In this document: positions 45,995 through 55,352 of the stretch, piece by piece
Numbering within the stretch: position 1 is the stretch's first letter
How the letters are laid out: each line of letters begins with the position of its first letter
Assembly (NCBI GenBank): GCA_017984895.1
Contig: JAGNYO010000010.1
Location: 1-60,272, forward strand
Direction: 5' to 3'
DNA length: 60,272 nt
Source: Sphingobium sp.
GTDB taxonomy: Bacteria; Pseudomonadota; Alphaproteobacteria; Sphingomonadales; Sphingomonadaceae
Made by a program: the position numbers and the translations under genes
Notes under the pieces: model-generated
Databases searched by the model: none
Told to the model about the DNA's origin: nothing
The model's input: the letters and a program-made list of their open reading frames with translations, nothing else

Positions 45995-46489
45995 TCAGCC
46001 CGGCGCATAGCCAGGAAGGGATGACAACGCATGCTGCGAGCGCATGAAGGTGCCAGTGCCACGCCCCACCTCTTCGCCGCTTGAGTCGATCAATGTAGCT
46101 TCCGCTATATAAACCCGCCGTCGTCCGCTGAGCCAACGCCCTTCCGCGCGTGCCAACCCAGCGCGCAGGGGGCGCGTGAACAGCAGGTTGAACCCCGTGG
46201 TCAGTAAAAAGCGATCGCTTACCAGGCTGTTGGCGGCGTAGAAGGCCGCGTCGTCCAGCATTTTGAAATAGACGGTGCCATGCACCGCCCCCGCCGCATG
46301 ATAGACGGTTTCCGCGACATTGAACTCGATCACCGAATAGCCGGACTGCGGGATACTGAGGCGTGATGGAAACATATGATTGATTGGCGCCGAGGCATAA
46401 AGCCGCTCCAGCGCGCGGAAATGGGCCTGCTCGCCGCTAGGTCCGGCGGTGGCGACGATGGCGCCGTCAGGCGGCGTCACGCGCCTCAT
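45995..46489 (-). CDS. PaaI-type thioesterase (hotdog fold)
   Basis: The 164-residue protein contains the hotdog motif YHAAGAVHGTVYFKMLDDAAFYAANS followed by FLLTTGFNLLFTRPLRAG. This is the pattern of PaaI-like acyl-CoA thioesterases; the substrate is not predictable. The ATG at 46489 overlaps the ptsN end by 23 bases; a GTG at 46480 is an alternative. It is co-transcribed with ptsN. Confidence 0.8.
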   Translation of the reverse strand: MRRVTPPDGAIVATAGPSGEQAHFRALERLYASAPINHMFPSRLSIPQSGYSVIEFNVAETVYHAAGAVHGTVYFKMLDDAAFYAANSLVSDRFLLTTGFNLLFTRPLRAGLARAEGRWLSGRRRVYIAEATLIDSSGEEVGRGTGTFMRSQHALSSLPGYAPG

Positions 46490-46934
46490 CCCCCACCAGC
46501 AACGCGTGCAGCGCCTCGCTCGAACCAGCGCCTCTGATTCGGGCCGCGTTTTGGCCACTTCGCAGATACCGAGAGACGCGGGCCAGCATCTTCAAATGTT
46601 CAGCCCCGCTATCCGCCGGGGAAAGCAGCGAAAAAATAATATCGACCGGCACTTCATCCACCGCATCGAATGCGATCGGCGTTTCCAGCCGGAGCACCAG
46701 CCCGCATACATGAGCAAGACCGGGAATCTTCGCATGAGGGATAGCAATCCCGTTGCCAAAGCCGGTCGAGCCGAGTCGCTCGCGCTCGTTGAGCCGGTCA
46801 TAGACCTCGTCGGCATTGAGGCCATAGGCGCGCGCCGCCCTCTCAGCAAGCTGCTGAAACAACTGCTTCTTACCGCTGAGGAATAAGCCCGTAGCAACGG
46901 TGTCAGGAACAACGAGATCATGGAAATCGGTCAT
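46467..46934 (-). CDS. ptsN: PTS IIA-like nitrogen-regulatory protein PtsN
   Basis: EIIA-Ntr receives phosphate from NPr and regulates nitrogen, potassium and stress pathways. The 155-residue protein has the phosphorylated His67 in GFGNGIAIPHAKIPG, and VDIIFSLLSPADSGAEHLKMLARVSR. The length is standard. It lies downstream of hpf on the same strand (154 bases), the usual hpf-ptsN neighbourhood, though rpoN is not adjacent. Confidence 0.92.
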   Translation of the reverse strand: MTDFHDLVVPDTVATGLFLSGKKQLFQQLAERAARAYGLNADEVYDRLNERERLGSTGFGNGIAIPHAKIPGLAHVCGLVLRLETPIAFDAVDEVPVDIIFSLLSPADSGAEHLKMLARVSRYLRSGQNAARIRGAGSSEALHALLVGDEARDAA

Positions 46935-47088
46935 TGATATGCTCTAAACCCTCGGCAGACCCCCCGCCGACAGCATCCTGTTTGAGAATGCGAATGCTGC
47001 GGTTATTCCCAAAGCCCGGCGCCATAAGCGCATGGGCGCGCCACGTCAACCACGTGGCGCGCTATAGGCTGGAGGGGTTAATAACGCG

Positions 47089-47682
47089 TCAAGCGCGCGG
47101 CTCCACCCAGCCGATCGAGCCATCATGCCGGCGATAGACCATATTATAGGCTGAGGTGCCCGCATTGAGGAACAGCAGCGCGTTGGTATTGCGCAGATCG
47201 AGCATCATCACCGCATCAGACACACTGGCTTCGGGGATGTCGACCCGCGTCTCGGCAATGATGAGCGGCGCTTCGGCTGGCTCTTCCTCCTCAGGCGGGG
47301 CGGCGAACACCGTATAAGCGGCGTGATCGAGGCCATCGAAGTCGTTTTCAGGATTGCGCGCAGCCTCGGCGGCGGCGGCTTGAACATGGCGGTCCTTCAG
47401 GCGGCGCATATAACGGCGGAGCTGCTTTTCGATCCGGTCCGCCGCCAGATCGAAGCAGATATGCGCATCCTGCGCCTCGCCCGCGCCTTTCAGGATCAAC
47501 CCGGCCATCACATGGCAGACGATATCGCAATGAAACGCGCCGTGCGGCGCCCGGCGAAAAGTGACGTGCGAGGACAAGGCGCGGGAGAAGTATTTATCGA
47601 CAATCGCGCCAAGCCGCACGGAAACATTTTCCTGCAGCGCCTCGCCGGTATCGACCTGATGTCCCGAAATCCGAATATCCAT
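47089..47682 (-). CDS. hpf: Ribosome hibernation promoting factor (long form)
   Basis: HPF binds 30S subunits and drives inactive 100S dimers. The 197-residue protein has the N-terminal fold (MDIRISGHQVDTGEALQENV, then a helix with RRLKDRH) and a separate C-terminal dimerisation domain (ASVSDAVMMLDLRNTNALLFLNAGTSAYNMVYRRHDGSIGWVEPR). This marks the long HPF type. The start at 47682 has AAGGAGAC upstream and is chosen over a long upstream frame extension. Confidence 0.92.
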   Translation of the reverse strand: MDIRISGHQVDTGEALQENVSVRLGAIVDKYFSRALSSHVTFRRAPHGAFHCDIVCHVMAGLILKGAGEAQDAHICFDLAADRIEKQLRRYMRRLKDRHVQAAAAEAARNPENDFDGLDHAAYTVFAAPPEEEEPAEAPLIIAETRVDIPEASVSDAVMMLDLRNTNALLFLNAGTSAYNMVYRRHDGSIGWVEPRA

Positions 47683-47755
47683 ATCGCAGTCTCCTTCACT
47701 CTTGCGAAAGGCGGGCGCACCCGCCCTCGATATGTAGCGGCCTGAGCCAGAGGGA

Positions 47756-48475
47756 TCAGCCCGCCTCCTTCTCTCCCGCCAGCCAGAGCGGGTTGGCCAG
47801 CCCCGCCACAAAGGCGCGATGGCGTTCCCGTTCTGGTTCTGTCGGTGAAAATATCCGTGGCGCGCGCATGGGTCTTTGCGGCACGTCAAATGCGAGAGCG
47901 GCAGGCGGGGCTGGCCCGTCTCCGGCCGGGGCTTTATTGTCCTCGACCAGCCCCAGGCCGATCTGCCTGCCGCCCGTCAGCTCGATGTAGACCTGCGCGA
48001 GCAGCTCGGCATCCAGTAGCGCGCCATGCTTGACCCGGTGGCTGCGATCTATGCCATAGCGGCTGCACAACGCATCCAGACTGTGCTTGGCGCCAGGATG
48101 CGCGGCGCGCGCCATCGCTACGGTGTCGATCATGCGGTCGAGCGAGATGTCCGGCCTGCCGCACAGTTTTAGCTCGTGATTGAGGAAGCCGAAATCGAAA
48201 CGCGCGTTGTGCGCCACCAGCATAGAATCGCCCAGAAATTCGAGCAAACCTGCCACTTCGGTGACGAACAGTGGCTTATCCGCCAAAAAAGCGTCGGAAA
48301 GGCCGTGCACCGCCTGCGCCGAAGCGGGCATTGTGCGCTGCGGGTTGAAATAGCAGTGAAAGGTCGCGCCGGTCGGCATGCGATTGACCAGTTCGATACA
48401 GCCGATTTCTACCATTCGGTCCCCCGTGAGAGGGTCAAACCCGGTCGTTTCGGTGTCGAAGATGATCTCGCGCAT
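47756..48475 (-). CDS. dnaQ: DNA polymerase III subunit epsilon
   Basis: DnaQ is the 3'-5' proofreading exonuclease of the replicase. The 239-residue protein has ExoI FDTETTGFDPLTGDRMVEIGCIE, ExoII VAHNARFDFGFLNHEL and ExoIII KHGALLDAELLAQVYIEL, with catalytic Asp/Glu intact. It is the fifth of a chain dnaQ-coaE-aroE-maf-ppsR that ends at oriC, the same order as in Caulobacter. Confidence 0.95.
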   Translation of the reverse strand: MREIIFDTETTGFDPLTGDRMVEIGCIELVNRMPTGATFHCYFNPQRTMPASAQAVHGLSDAFLADKPLFVTEVAGLLEFLGDSMLVAHNARFDFGFLNHELKLCGRPDISLDRMIDTVAMARAAHPGAKHSLDALCSRYGIDRSHRVKHGALLDAELLAQVYIELTGGRQIGLGLVEDNKAPAGDGPAPPAALAFDVPQRPMRAPRIFSPTEPERERHRAFVAGLANPLWLAGEKEAG

Positions 48476-48503
48476 TAGACTCTGTGACTCTACTTCCCCG
48501 CTA

Positions 48504-49100
48504 CTATCTGCCTGCTTGGGCGAGAAGGCAAGCCATCAAAGCACGCACCTGGGCGCGGGTGCGATGATAGGTGGTGCCTGTGTGGACGAGATGATCGGCG
48601 CGGCGGCGCTTTTGCATATCGGGCATTTGCAGACGCAGGATGGCGCGGAATTTGCGCTCAGTCATGCCGGGGCGAGCGAGGACGCGCTTGCGCTGCTTCC
48701 ATGCCGGCGCCGTAACGACGATCACGCCATCCACACGCTTTTCTCCATGTGTCTCGAACAACAGCGGGATATCGAGAACGACAAGCGGGCGGGAGACATG
48801 GCGCCTCAGAAATTCCTGCCGCGCGGCAAACACCAGCGGGTGGATGATCGCCTCCAATGCCTTGCGCTCATGGGGATGCGCGAGGATAATGGCGGCCAGC
48901 TTCGCGCGGTCCAGCCCCAAGGGGCCAGTGGTGCCGGGAAAACGTGCCTCGATTACCTCCAGCGCAATGCCACCCGGCCCTTGCAGGCGATGCACCTCGG
49001 CGTCGGCATCGAACAACGGCACGCCCAGCTTGCGAATCATGCCTGCTACCGCGCTTTTGCCCATGCCGATGGAGCCGGTGAGAGCATAGACGCAAGCCAT
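48504..49100 (-). CDS. coaE: Dephospho-CoA kinase
   Basis: CoaE phosphorylates dephospho-CoA in the last step of coenzyme A synthesis. The 198-residue P-loop protein has GSIGMGKSAVAGMIRKLGVPLFDADAEVH and VVLDIPLLFETHGEKRVDGVIVV, both family hallmarks. The gene follows aroE closely on the minus strand (5 bases). Confidence 0.93.
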   Translation of the reverse strand: MACVYALTGSIGMGKSAVAGMIRKLGVPLFDADAEVHRLQGPGGIALEVIEARFPGTTGPLGLDRAKLAAIILAHPHERKALEAIIHPLVFAARQEFLRRHVSRPLVVLDIPLLFETHGEKRVDGVIVVTAPAWKQRKRVLARPGMTERKFRAILRLQMPDMQKRRRADHLVHTGTTYHRTRAQVRALMACLLAQAGR

Positions 49101-49105
49101 CGCGC

Positions 49106-49936
49106 TCAGCCCTGCGCCGCGCAGAGCAGCGCCTTCAACTCCGCATCATGCTCGCGGGGGGGCTGCGCATCGAAAAAAATGTCGAAGGCGAGTGCCGCTT
49201 GGCCAATCAACATTTCAAGACCATCTATGGTCGCCAGGCCACGCGCGCGCGCCTGGTTTAGCAGCGGCGTATCAAGCGGGGCATATACTATATCATATAC
49301 TATAGAATGTTCGGGCAGCGGCGTAAGCTCTATTTCAAGGGGTGGCTGCCCGACCATGCCCAGCGGACTGGAGTTTACCAGCAAATCAACCGGGTGAAGC
49401 GGCGCATCAATGCCGATGAAACGGCCTTTCGCACCGGCACGATCCAACAACGCATGGCCTTTGGCGGCGTCGCGGGCCATGATGGTCATATCCTCCACCC
49501 CGCTCGATAGCAGGGCATACAGGATCGCGCGCGCCGCTCCACCCGCGCCGATGATACAGGCGCTCTTGCCCGCCCAGCCCTGCCGCTGCAACGGCGCGAG
49601 AAAACCGCCGGCGTCCGTGTTGGTGCCGATCAGCGGCCCGCCCGTTTCGCAAGCAATGGTGTTCATCGCGCCGATAAGGTCCGCCACATGGCCGGGATCG
49701 CGCACATAATCCATCACCGCCACCTTGTGCGGGATCGTTACATTGCAGCCCAGCCAGTCCGGGTCTGCCCGCCGCTTCAGGAAATAAGCGGCAAGCTCTT
49801 CCGGCTGCACATGGGTTTTCCGGTATTCCGCCTCGATCCCGAGCTTTCGTAACCAGAAATTGTGGATCAGCGGCGATTTGCTGTGGGCGATGGGATCGCC
49901 GATCACTTCGGCATAGGGCAGAGAAGTTTCCATCAT
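49106..49936 (-). CDS. aroE: Shikimate dehydrogenase
   Basis: AroE reduces 3-dehydroshikimate with NADPH. The 276-residue protein has EVIGDPIAHSKSPLIHNFWL, the catalytic-Lys NVTIPHK, GTNTDAGGF and NADP loop GAGGAARAILYAL. Its ATG overlaps the maf stop (ATGA), so the two are coupled. Confidence 0.94.
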   Translation of the reverse strand: MMETSLPYAEVIGDPIAHSKSPLIHNFWLRKLGIEAEYRKTHVQPEELAAYFLKRRADPDWLGCNVTIPHKVAVMDYVRDPGHVADLIGAMNTIACETGGPLIGTNTDAGGFLAPLQRQGWAGKSACIIGAGGAARAILYALLSSGVEDMTIMARDAAKGHALLDRAGAKGRFIGIDAPLHPVDLLVNSSPLGMVGQPPLEIELTPLPEHSIVYDIVYAPLDTPLLNQARARGLATIDGLEMLIGQAALAFDIFFDAQPPREHDAELKALLCAAQG

Positions 49937-50538
49937 CGCGCCACAACGCCGCGCATCCGCAGAAAGTCAAGCAGGCCGAGCAATGGCAGGCCCTGTATCG
50001 CGAAATGCGTGCCCTTGATTGCGCTGAACAGCTGCGCACCCGGTCCTTCTATGCGATAGCAGCCGACGCACCAGCGGCATTGATCCCATTCCTGCTCGAG
50101 GTAAGTTTCGATGAAGGCATCGGTGAGGAGGCGCACGGACAGGCTCGCGCTCTCAACGGCGCGCCACACTGGTGCGCCATTCTCGCAAATCACCGCTGCG
50201 CTGTGGAGCATGTGCGTGGTACCGGAAAGGCGGCGCAGGATGGCGGCGGCATCTGCCTGATCCATGGCCTTGTCGAGCATAGTGCCATCATCCAGCTCCA
50301 GCGTCTGGTCACACCCCAGCACCAAGGCGCCCGGCATGCGGATCGAGAGTTTGAGCGCCTTGGCCTCCGCAAGCGCATCGGCAAGTTGGCGTGCGCCATG
50401 TCCTTCGGCACGCAATGCGTCCTTGAGGGCCTCTTCGTCCACAGCGGGCGATACACTATGATGCGGCACCCCGGCGGCGGCGAGCATTGCCCGGCGGCTG
50501 GCGCTTTGCGAGGCGAGAACCAGCTCTGGTGTGGTCAT
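49933..50538 (-). CDS. Maf-family nucleoside triphosphate pyrophosphatase
   Basis: Maf proteins hydrolyse non-canonical or modified nucleotides and influence septation. The 201-residue protein has LVLASQSASRRAMLAAAGV, SPAVDEEALKDAL, VLGCDQTLEL and the C-terminal IEGPGAQLFSAIKGTHFAIQGLPLLGLLDFL. The gene overlaps both ppsR and aroE by four bases. Confidence 0.92.
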   Translation of the reverse strand: MTTPELVLASQSASRRAMLAAAGVPHHSVSPAVDEEALKDALRAEGHGARQLADALAEAKALKLSIRMPGALVLGCDQTLELDDGTMLDKAMDQADAAAILRRLSGTTHMLHSAAVICENGAPVWRAVESASLSVRLLTDAFIETYLEQEWDQCRWCVGCYRIEGPGAQLFSAIKGTHFAIQGLPLLGLLDFLRMRGVVAR

Positions 50539-51374
50539 GCCTGCTGCGCCCGTTCCTGCTCCCTTGCCATCAGCCTGTCGTTGAACAGCGTGATGATCGC
50601 GGCGGCGGCTTCTTCGATAGAACGACGGGTGACATCGATATGCGGCCAGTCATTATCGGCGATCAGGCGGCGGGCGAAGGCCATTTCCTCCTGCACCCGG
50701 TCTATATTGACATAGGCCGTTTCCGGCGCCTGATTAAGCGAAAGCAGGCGGTTGCGCCTGATCTGCACCAGCCGCTCGGGGTTAAGCGTCAGCCCCACGA
50801 CCATTGGATGCTGAAGTCGGTATAGCTCATCAGGCGGTGGTGATTCGGGCACCAGGGGCACATTCGCGGTCTTGTATCCACGATTGGCGAGATAGATCGA
50901 GGTAGGGGTTTTGGATGTGCGCGACACGCCAACCAGCACGATATCCGCATCCTCCCAGTTTTCCGGGCCGACGCCGTCGTCATGCGCTATGGTATATTGT
51001 ATGGCGCCGATGCGGGCGAAGTAGGCATCATCAAGCACATGTTTGCGCCCTGGCCGGGTGCGTGTTTCCTGCCCCAGAATGTTGGACATCGCATCGGTCG
51101 CTGTATCGAGCGGTGCCACATAGGGCAGCCCCAGCGCACGGCAGCGGTGTTCCAGCTTGCGACGCAACTCCGGATTGGCAAGAGTGAACAATACCAGCCC
51201 CGGATTGCTGGATATCTCGCTCAGGATACGTTGAAGATGCTCTTCGGACCGCACCATCGGCCAGAAATGGCGGATCGCTTCCACATCCTCGAACTGCCCG
51301 ATCACCGCCTTGGCAATGCTTTCGAGAGTTTCGCCGGTGGAATCCGACAGCAGATGCAGGTGGATGCGCGTCAT
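50535..51374 (-). CDS. ppsR: Pyruvate, water dikinase regulatory protein (DUF299)
   Basis: This bifunctional kinase/phosphorylase controls PEP synthase or pyruvate phosphate dikinase. The 279-residue protein has the opening HLHLLSDSTGETLESIAKAV, the P-loop GVSRTSKTPTSIYLANRGYKTANVPLVP and GLTLNPERLVQIRRNRL. The ATG at 51374 is chosen over an upstream frame start. It is the RP001-type gene that flanks the origin in alphaproteobacteria. Confidence 0.9.
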   Translation of the reverse strand: MTRIHLHLLSDSTGETLESIAKAVIGQFEDVEAIRHFWPMVRSEEHLQRILSEISSNPGLVLFTLANPELRRKLEHRCRALGLPYVAPLDTATDAMSNILGQETRTRPGRKHVLDDAYFARIGAIQYTIAHDDGVGPENWEDADIVLVGVSRTSKTPTSIYLANRGYKTANVPLVPESPPPDELYRLQHPMVVGLTLNPERLVQIRRNRLLSLNQAPETAYVNIDRVQEEMAFARRLIADNDWPHIDVTRRSIEEAAAAIITLFNDRLMAREQERAQQA

Positions 51375-51665
51375 TGCATAACCATGTTGGGGAGTTGTGG
51401 ATAAATCAAGGGAGAGAAGCGGGGATAAGACGCCACCCTGCATTTTTCCGCGCTATCGGGCAGCTTATCCACAGCCTGTCCAGCGACTGGAATTTCCTCC
51501 ACAGGGGGTGGATAACGGGGACAAAAGGGATTCGGCCAGCAATATCAGCATCAATTTTTGCCCCCCGCTGTTGGCAAAAGCGGGGATGACGCATAAACCC
51601 CAGCTTCCACCGCCCTACTACCATCAACAATCTATTAATCTTTATTAAGAGGATATTAGGAATTC
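51375..51665. other. Putative chromosomal replication origin (oriC)
   Basis: This 291-bp gene-free gap separates divergent operons. It contains exact DnaA boxes TGTGGATAA (51396-51404, minus) and TTATCCACA (51465-51473, plus). Weaker boxes lie at 51495-51503 (two mismatches) and 51507-51515 (one mismatch), facing each other. An AT-rich stretch of about 40 bp (51621-51660), with TTAATCTTTATTAA, is next to hemE and suits an unwinding element. The neighbours ppsR and hemE flank Cori in Caulobacter, and the gene order on both sides agrees. Two parS sites and parA lie to the right. Confidence 0.8.
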
Positions 51666-52715
51666 ATGTCTGGCACGCCTGAGAAAGTTCTGCTTGCCGT
51701 CCTCAAGGGTCAGCGGCACTCCATGGCTCCGCGCTGGATGATGCGGCAGGCAGGGCGCTACCTTCCTGAATATCGTGCGCTCAGGGCGGACAAAGGCGGG
51801 TTCCTCGCGCTGGTCTATGACAGTGCCGCCGCTGCCGAAATTACTCTCCAGCCCCTGCGCCGCTTTGGCACGGGCAGGGAAGGTCTGCATGCGGCTATCC
51901 TGTTTTCCGATATTCTCATCGTGCCCTATGCCATGGGGCAAAATCTATGGTTCGAGGCAGGCGAGGGGCCGCGGCTTGCGCCGACCCTGCTGGAGAGCGA
52001 GCTGGACGCCTTGACGCCAGATTTCAGCCGCTATGAGGCAATCTACGAGACGGTGCGGCAGGTGAAGGCGCAGCTTGACCCGGAAACGACCTTCCTGGGC
52101 TTTGCGGGCAGCCCGTGGACGATCGCGACCTATATGGTGGCGGGGCAAGGGAGCAAGGACCAGGGCGCGGCGCGGCGCATGGCCTATGCCGATACTGCGC
52201 GATTTGCCACGATCATCGATGCGATAGTCGAGGCAACCGTGCCCTATCTCATCGGCCAGATCGACGCCGGGGTGGACGCGGTGCAGTTGTTCGACAGCTG
52301 GGCGGGCAGTCTTTCGCCGCAGCAGTTTGCCCGATGGGTGATCGCGCCCAACCGCGCAATTGTCGAAAAAGTGCGGTCTGCGCGGCCGGGTGTGCCGATT
52401 ATCGGCTTCCCGAAAGGCGCTGGTGCGAAACTTGTCGATTATGCGCGAGAAACCGGGGTGGATGCACTGGGGCTGGACGAGACGATAGATCCCGTCTGGG
52501 CCGATACCGTGCTTCCCAAAGGTTTGCCGGTGCAGGGCAATCTTGATCCCCTGGTGCTGATCGCGGGTGGAGACGCTCTGGACAGTGCGATAGACACAAT
52601 CCTTGCCGCGTTCCAAAACCGGCCCCATATATTCAATCTGGGCCACGGCATTACGCCCGAAACCCCGATCGCGCATGTGGAACAGATGCTGAAACGGTTA
52701 GGGCGAGAGGGATGA
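51666..52715 (+). CDS. hemE: Uroporphyrinogen decarboxylase
   Basis: HemE converts uroporphyrinogen III to coproporphyrinogen III. The 349-residue protein has the substrate-site HSMAPRWMMRQAGRYLPEYRALR, GFAGSPWTIATYMVAGQGSKD and the FDSWAGSLSP segment. It begins immediately after the oriC gap, and its stop overlaps the hemJ start by four bases. Confidence 0.95.
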   Translation: MSGTPEKVLLAVLKGQRHSMAPRWMMRQAGRYLPEYRALRADKGGFLALVYDSAAAAEITLQPLRRFGTGREGLHAAILFSDILIVPYAMGQNLWFEAGEGPRLAPTLLESELDALTPDFSRYEAIYETVRQVKAQLDPETTFLGFAGSPWTIATYMVAGQGSKDQGAARRMAYADTARFATIIDAIVEATVPYLIGQIDAGVDAVQLFDSWAGSLSPQQFARWVIAPNRAIVEKVRSARPGVPIIGFPKGAGAKLVDYARETGVDALGLDETIDPVWADTVLPKGLPVQGNLDPLVLIAGGDALDSAIDTILAAFQNRPHIFNLGHGITPETPIAHVEQMLKRLGREG

Positions 52716-53155
52716 GCGGTTTTCTCGGCAATGCCTATCTCTGGGTGAAGGCGGCGCATATCATTTTTGCCATATTCTTGATGGCGGGCCTGTTCATGAT
52801 GCCGCGCTTCTTCGTCTATCATCAGGAATGCGCGGTTGGTTCGGACGAGGATCGTATCTGGATCGTGCGGGAGGAAAAGCTCCGGCGCATCATCGTCAAT
52901 CCCTCCATCATCATCCTGTGGATCGTGGGTATCACCATGATGCTCGACATCAGGGCATGGGTCTATGGCTGGTTTCAGCTCAAATTCGTGCTGGTGCTGG
53001 CGCTCTCGGCTTATCATGGCTGGATGATCGGCTATGCCAGGAAGCTCAGCAAAGGGGAGCGAACGCTGACTGGTAAACAACTGCGTATGATAAACGAGGT
53101 GCCCGGACTGATCGCGGTCATCGTCGTGATCCTCGCCGTCGTAAAACCTTTCTGA
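52712..53155 (+). CDS. hemJ: Protoporphyrinogen oxidase HemJ (CopD-like)
   Basis: HemJ oxidises protoporphyrinogen IX in haem synthesis in many alphaproteobacteria. The 147-residue membrane protein has four hydrophobic segments, the conserved His16 in WVKAAHIIFAIFLMAGLFMMPRFF, YHQE, and MINEVPGLIAVIVVILAVVKP at the end. The overlap with hemE supports the haem role. Confidence 0.88.
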   Translation: MSGFLGNAYLWVKAAHIIFAIFLMAGLFMMPRFFVYHQECAVGSDEDRIWIVREEKLRRIIVNPSIIILWIVGITMMLDIRAWVYGWFQLKFVLVLALSAYHGWMIGYARKLSKGERTLTGKQLRMINEVPGLIAVIVVILAVVKPF

Positions 53156-53180
53156 CCGGCCTGTATTTCCTCAAGATTGC

Positions 53181-53209
53181 TTGACTTGGCTTCCGCAGGC
53201 TCCTAACCC
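53181..53209 (+). promoter_or_regulatory. Putative promoter upstream of rho
   Basis: TTGACT (53181-53186) and TAACCC (53204-53209) are separated by 17 bases, giving a plausible housekeeping promoter about 100 bases upstream of the rho ATG. The -10 match is weak. Confidence 0.35.
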
Positions 53210-53307
53210 GTGGGCTTGAAGGCATGCAGATCCTGCGGCCAGATCTCCTCTCCGCCGGCATGACGGCATTCTCCTCAGCCAGCCTCCCTATTTCTCGGAC
53301 AGACCCG

Positions 53308-54564
53308 ATGCATCTCAAAGAACTTAAGAAAACACCGCCCGCAGACCTTGTCACCATGGCCGAGGAACTGGGGGTTGAGGGCGCTTCCACGTTGCGCAAG
53401 CAGGATCTGCTGTTCGCTATTCTGAAGGCCGAGGCGGAAAATGGCGAGCAGATCATGGGTGTCGGCACCATCGAAGTGTTGCCCGATGGCTTCGGTTTCC
53501 TGCGCAGCCCGGAGGCCAATTATCTCGCCGGACCTGACGATATTTACGTGTCTCCCAACCAGGTTCGCAAGCATGGGCTGCGCACCGGCGATACGGTAGA
53601 AGGCGAAATCCGCGCGCCTAAGGACGGCGAGCGGTATTTTGCGCTGACCAAGATCATTTCCGTCAATTTCGATGATCCTGACGTGGTGCGTCACCGCGTC
53701 AACTTCGATAATCTGACACCCCTTTACCCGACGCAGAAACTGCGGCTCGACACGCTTGACCCCACCGTGAAGGACAAGTCCGCGCGGGTGATCGACATCA
53801 TTTCGCCGCAGGGCAAGGGCCAGCGTGCACTGATCGTCGCGCCGCCGCGCACCGGCAAGACCGTGCTGCTGCAAAATATCGCCAAGGCGATTACCGACAA
53901 TCACCCGGAAGTATTCCTGATCGTTCTGCTGATCGACGAGCGGCCGGAAGAAGTTACTGACATGCAGCGCAGCGTGAAGGGCGAGGTTGTTTCCTCCACC
54001 TTTGATGAACCTGCCGCACGCCATGTTCAAGTTGCTGAAATGGTTATTGAAAAAGCCAAGAGGCTGGTAGAGCACAAGAAGGATGTGGTGATCCTGCTCG
54101 ACAGCATCACCCGTCTTGGCCGCGCCTACAACACGGTCGTCCCCAGCTCTGGCAAGGTGCTGACGGGCGGCGTCGACGCCAACGCGCTCCAACGTCCCAA
54201 GCGCTTCTTCGGTGCCGCCCGCAATATCGAGGAGGGCGGTTCGCTCTCGATCATCGCCACCGCGCTGATCGATACCGGCAGCCGCATGGACGAGGTGATC
54301 TTCGAGGAGTTCAAGGGCACCGGCAACAGCGAAATCGTGCTCGACCGCAAGGTGGCGGACAAGCGCATCTTCCCGGCACTGGATGTCGGCAAGAGCGGCA
54401 CCCGTAAGGAAGAATTGCTGGTCGAGAAGGGCATCTTGTCAAAGATGTGGGTTTTGCGCCGCATTCTGATGCAGATGGGCACCATAGATGCTATGGAATT
54501 TCTGCTCGACAAAATGAAGGATTCCAAGACCAACGAGGATTTCTTCGATTCCATGAACCAGTAA
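53308..54564 (+). CDS. rho: Transcription termination factor Rho
   Basis: Rho is the hexameric RNA helicase that ends many transcripts. The 418-residue protein has the N-terminal [19 protein letters not shown], the RNA-binding OB-fold with [14 protein letters not shown]-loop APPRTGKTV (178-186), [18 protein letters not shown] and the closing [14 protein letters not shown]. The ATG at 53308 is chosen over an upstream in-frame start. Confidence 0.96.
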   Translation: MHLKELKKTPPADLVTMAEELGVEGASTLRKQDLLFAILKAEAENGEQIMGVGTIEVLPDGFGFLRSPEANYLAGPDDIYVSPNQVRKHGLRTGDTVEGEIRAPKDGERYFALTKIISVNFDDPDVVRHRVNFDNLTPLYPTQKLRLDTLDPTVKDKSARVIDIISPQGKGQRALIVAPPRTGKTVLLQNIAKAITDNHPEVFLIVLLIDERPEEVTDMQRSVKGEVVSSTFDEPAARHVQVAEMVIEKAKRLVEHKKDVVILLDSITRLGRAYNTVVPSSGKVLTGGVDANALQRPKRFFGAARNIEEGGSLSIIATALIDTGSRMDEVIFEEFKGTGNSEIVLDRKVADKRIFPALDVGKSGTRKEELLVEKGILSKMWVLRRILMQMGTIDAMEFLLDKMKDSKTNEDFFDSMNQ

Positions 54565-54583
54565 GCCGCAAGAGCGTTAGCGC

Positions 54584-55309
54584 ATGATGATCGAAATACT
54601 GACTTCCGCGGCCGCGGCCGCTCCGTCTCTGGGTTCTCCTGCGGAAATCTGGGCACATATCGTCTCGGACTTTTCCAACATTGGCTCGCCTACCGCGCTG
54701 GCCGCCTTTGCGCAGGTGCTGATGATCGATCTGCTGTTGGCGGGCGATAATGCCATCGTGGTCGGCGCGCTGGCCGCGGGCCTGCCTGATGCGCAACGCA
54801 AGCGCGTTATCATGATCGGTATTGTTGCGGCTCTGGTGTTGCGTATTGGTTTTGCGCTCGTCGTCAGCCAGTTGATGCAGATCGTCGGGCTTATCCTGGC
54901 GGGCGGCCTGCTGCTGCTCTGGGTGAGCTGGAAGATGTGGCGGGAGCTGCGTCATGGCAACGGGGAAAGCCCAGGTTCGCCGGAAATGTCAGGCGACGAG
55001 CATAGCGGCCTGCGCCCGGCCAAGAGCTTTGCGAGCGCGGCATGGGCCGTCGCGGTGGCGGATGTTTCGATGAGCCTCGATAATGTTCTGGCGGTCGCCG
55101 GTGCGGCGCGCGATCATCCCGGTATTCTCATCATTGGCCTCATCCTTTCGGTTGCGTTGATGGGGATCGCGGCAAATGTCATCGCTAAATATATCGAACG
55201 CTATCGCTGGATAGCCTATTTCGGGCTGGCGGTTATTCTTTATGTAGCGTTGAAAATGGTCTATGAGGGTATCGTAGATCATCAAGTCGGCCTCTTGACC
55301 ATATTTTGA
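54584..55309 (+). CDS. TerC-family integral membrane protein (YjbE-type)
   Basis: The 241-residue protein has seven or so hydrophobic segments. The hallmark LMIDLLLAGDNAIVVGALAAGLP is in the first half and ADVSMSLDNVLAVAGAARDHP is in the second. Both DN motifs are characteristic of the TerC fold, some of whose members export manganese. A polar loop (about 125-150) joins the halves. It follows rho by 19 bases. Confidence 0.87.
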   Translation: MMIEILTSAAAAAPSLGSPAEIWAHIVSDFSNIGSPTALAAFAQVLMIDLLLAGDNAIVVGALAAGLPDAQRKRVIMIGIVAALVLRIGFALVVSQLMQIVGLILAGGLLLLWVSWKMWRELRHGNGESPGSPEMSGDEHSGLRPAKSFASAAWAVAVADVSMSLDNVLAVAGAARDHPGILIIGLILSVALMGIAANVIAKYIERYRWIAYFGLAVILYVALKMVYEGIVDHQVGLLTIF

Positions 55310-55352
55310 AGCTGGGCCACTCTCGCCTGCCAGCGATCAAGGAAGCCCAGCC

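Noticed and set aside
51635-51648. CtrA-binding site in oriC
   Set aside because: The pattern TTAA-N6-TTAA differs from the TTAA-N7-TTAA consensus, so it is not claimed as a site; AT-rich unwinding DNA explains it equally well.
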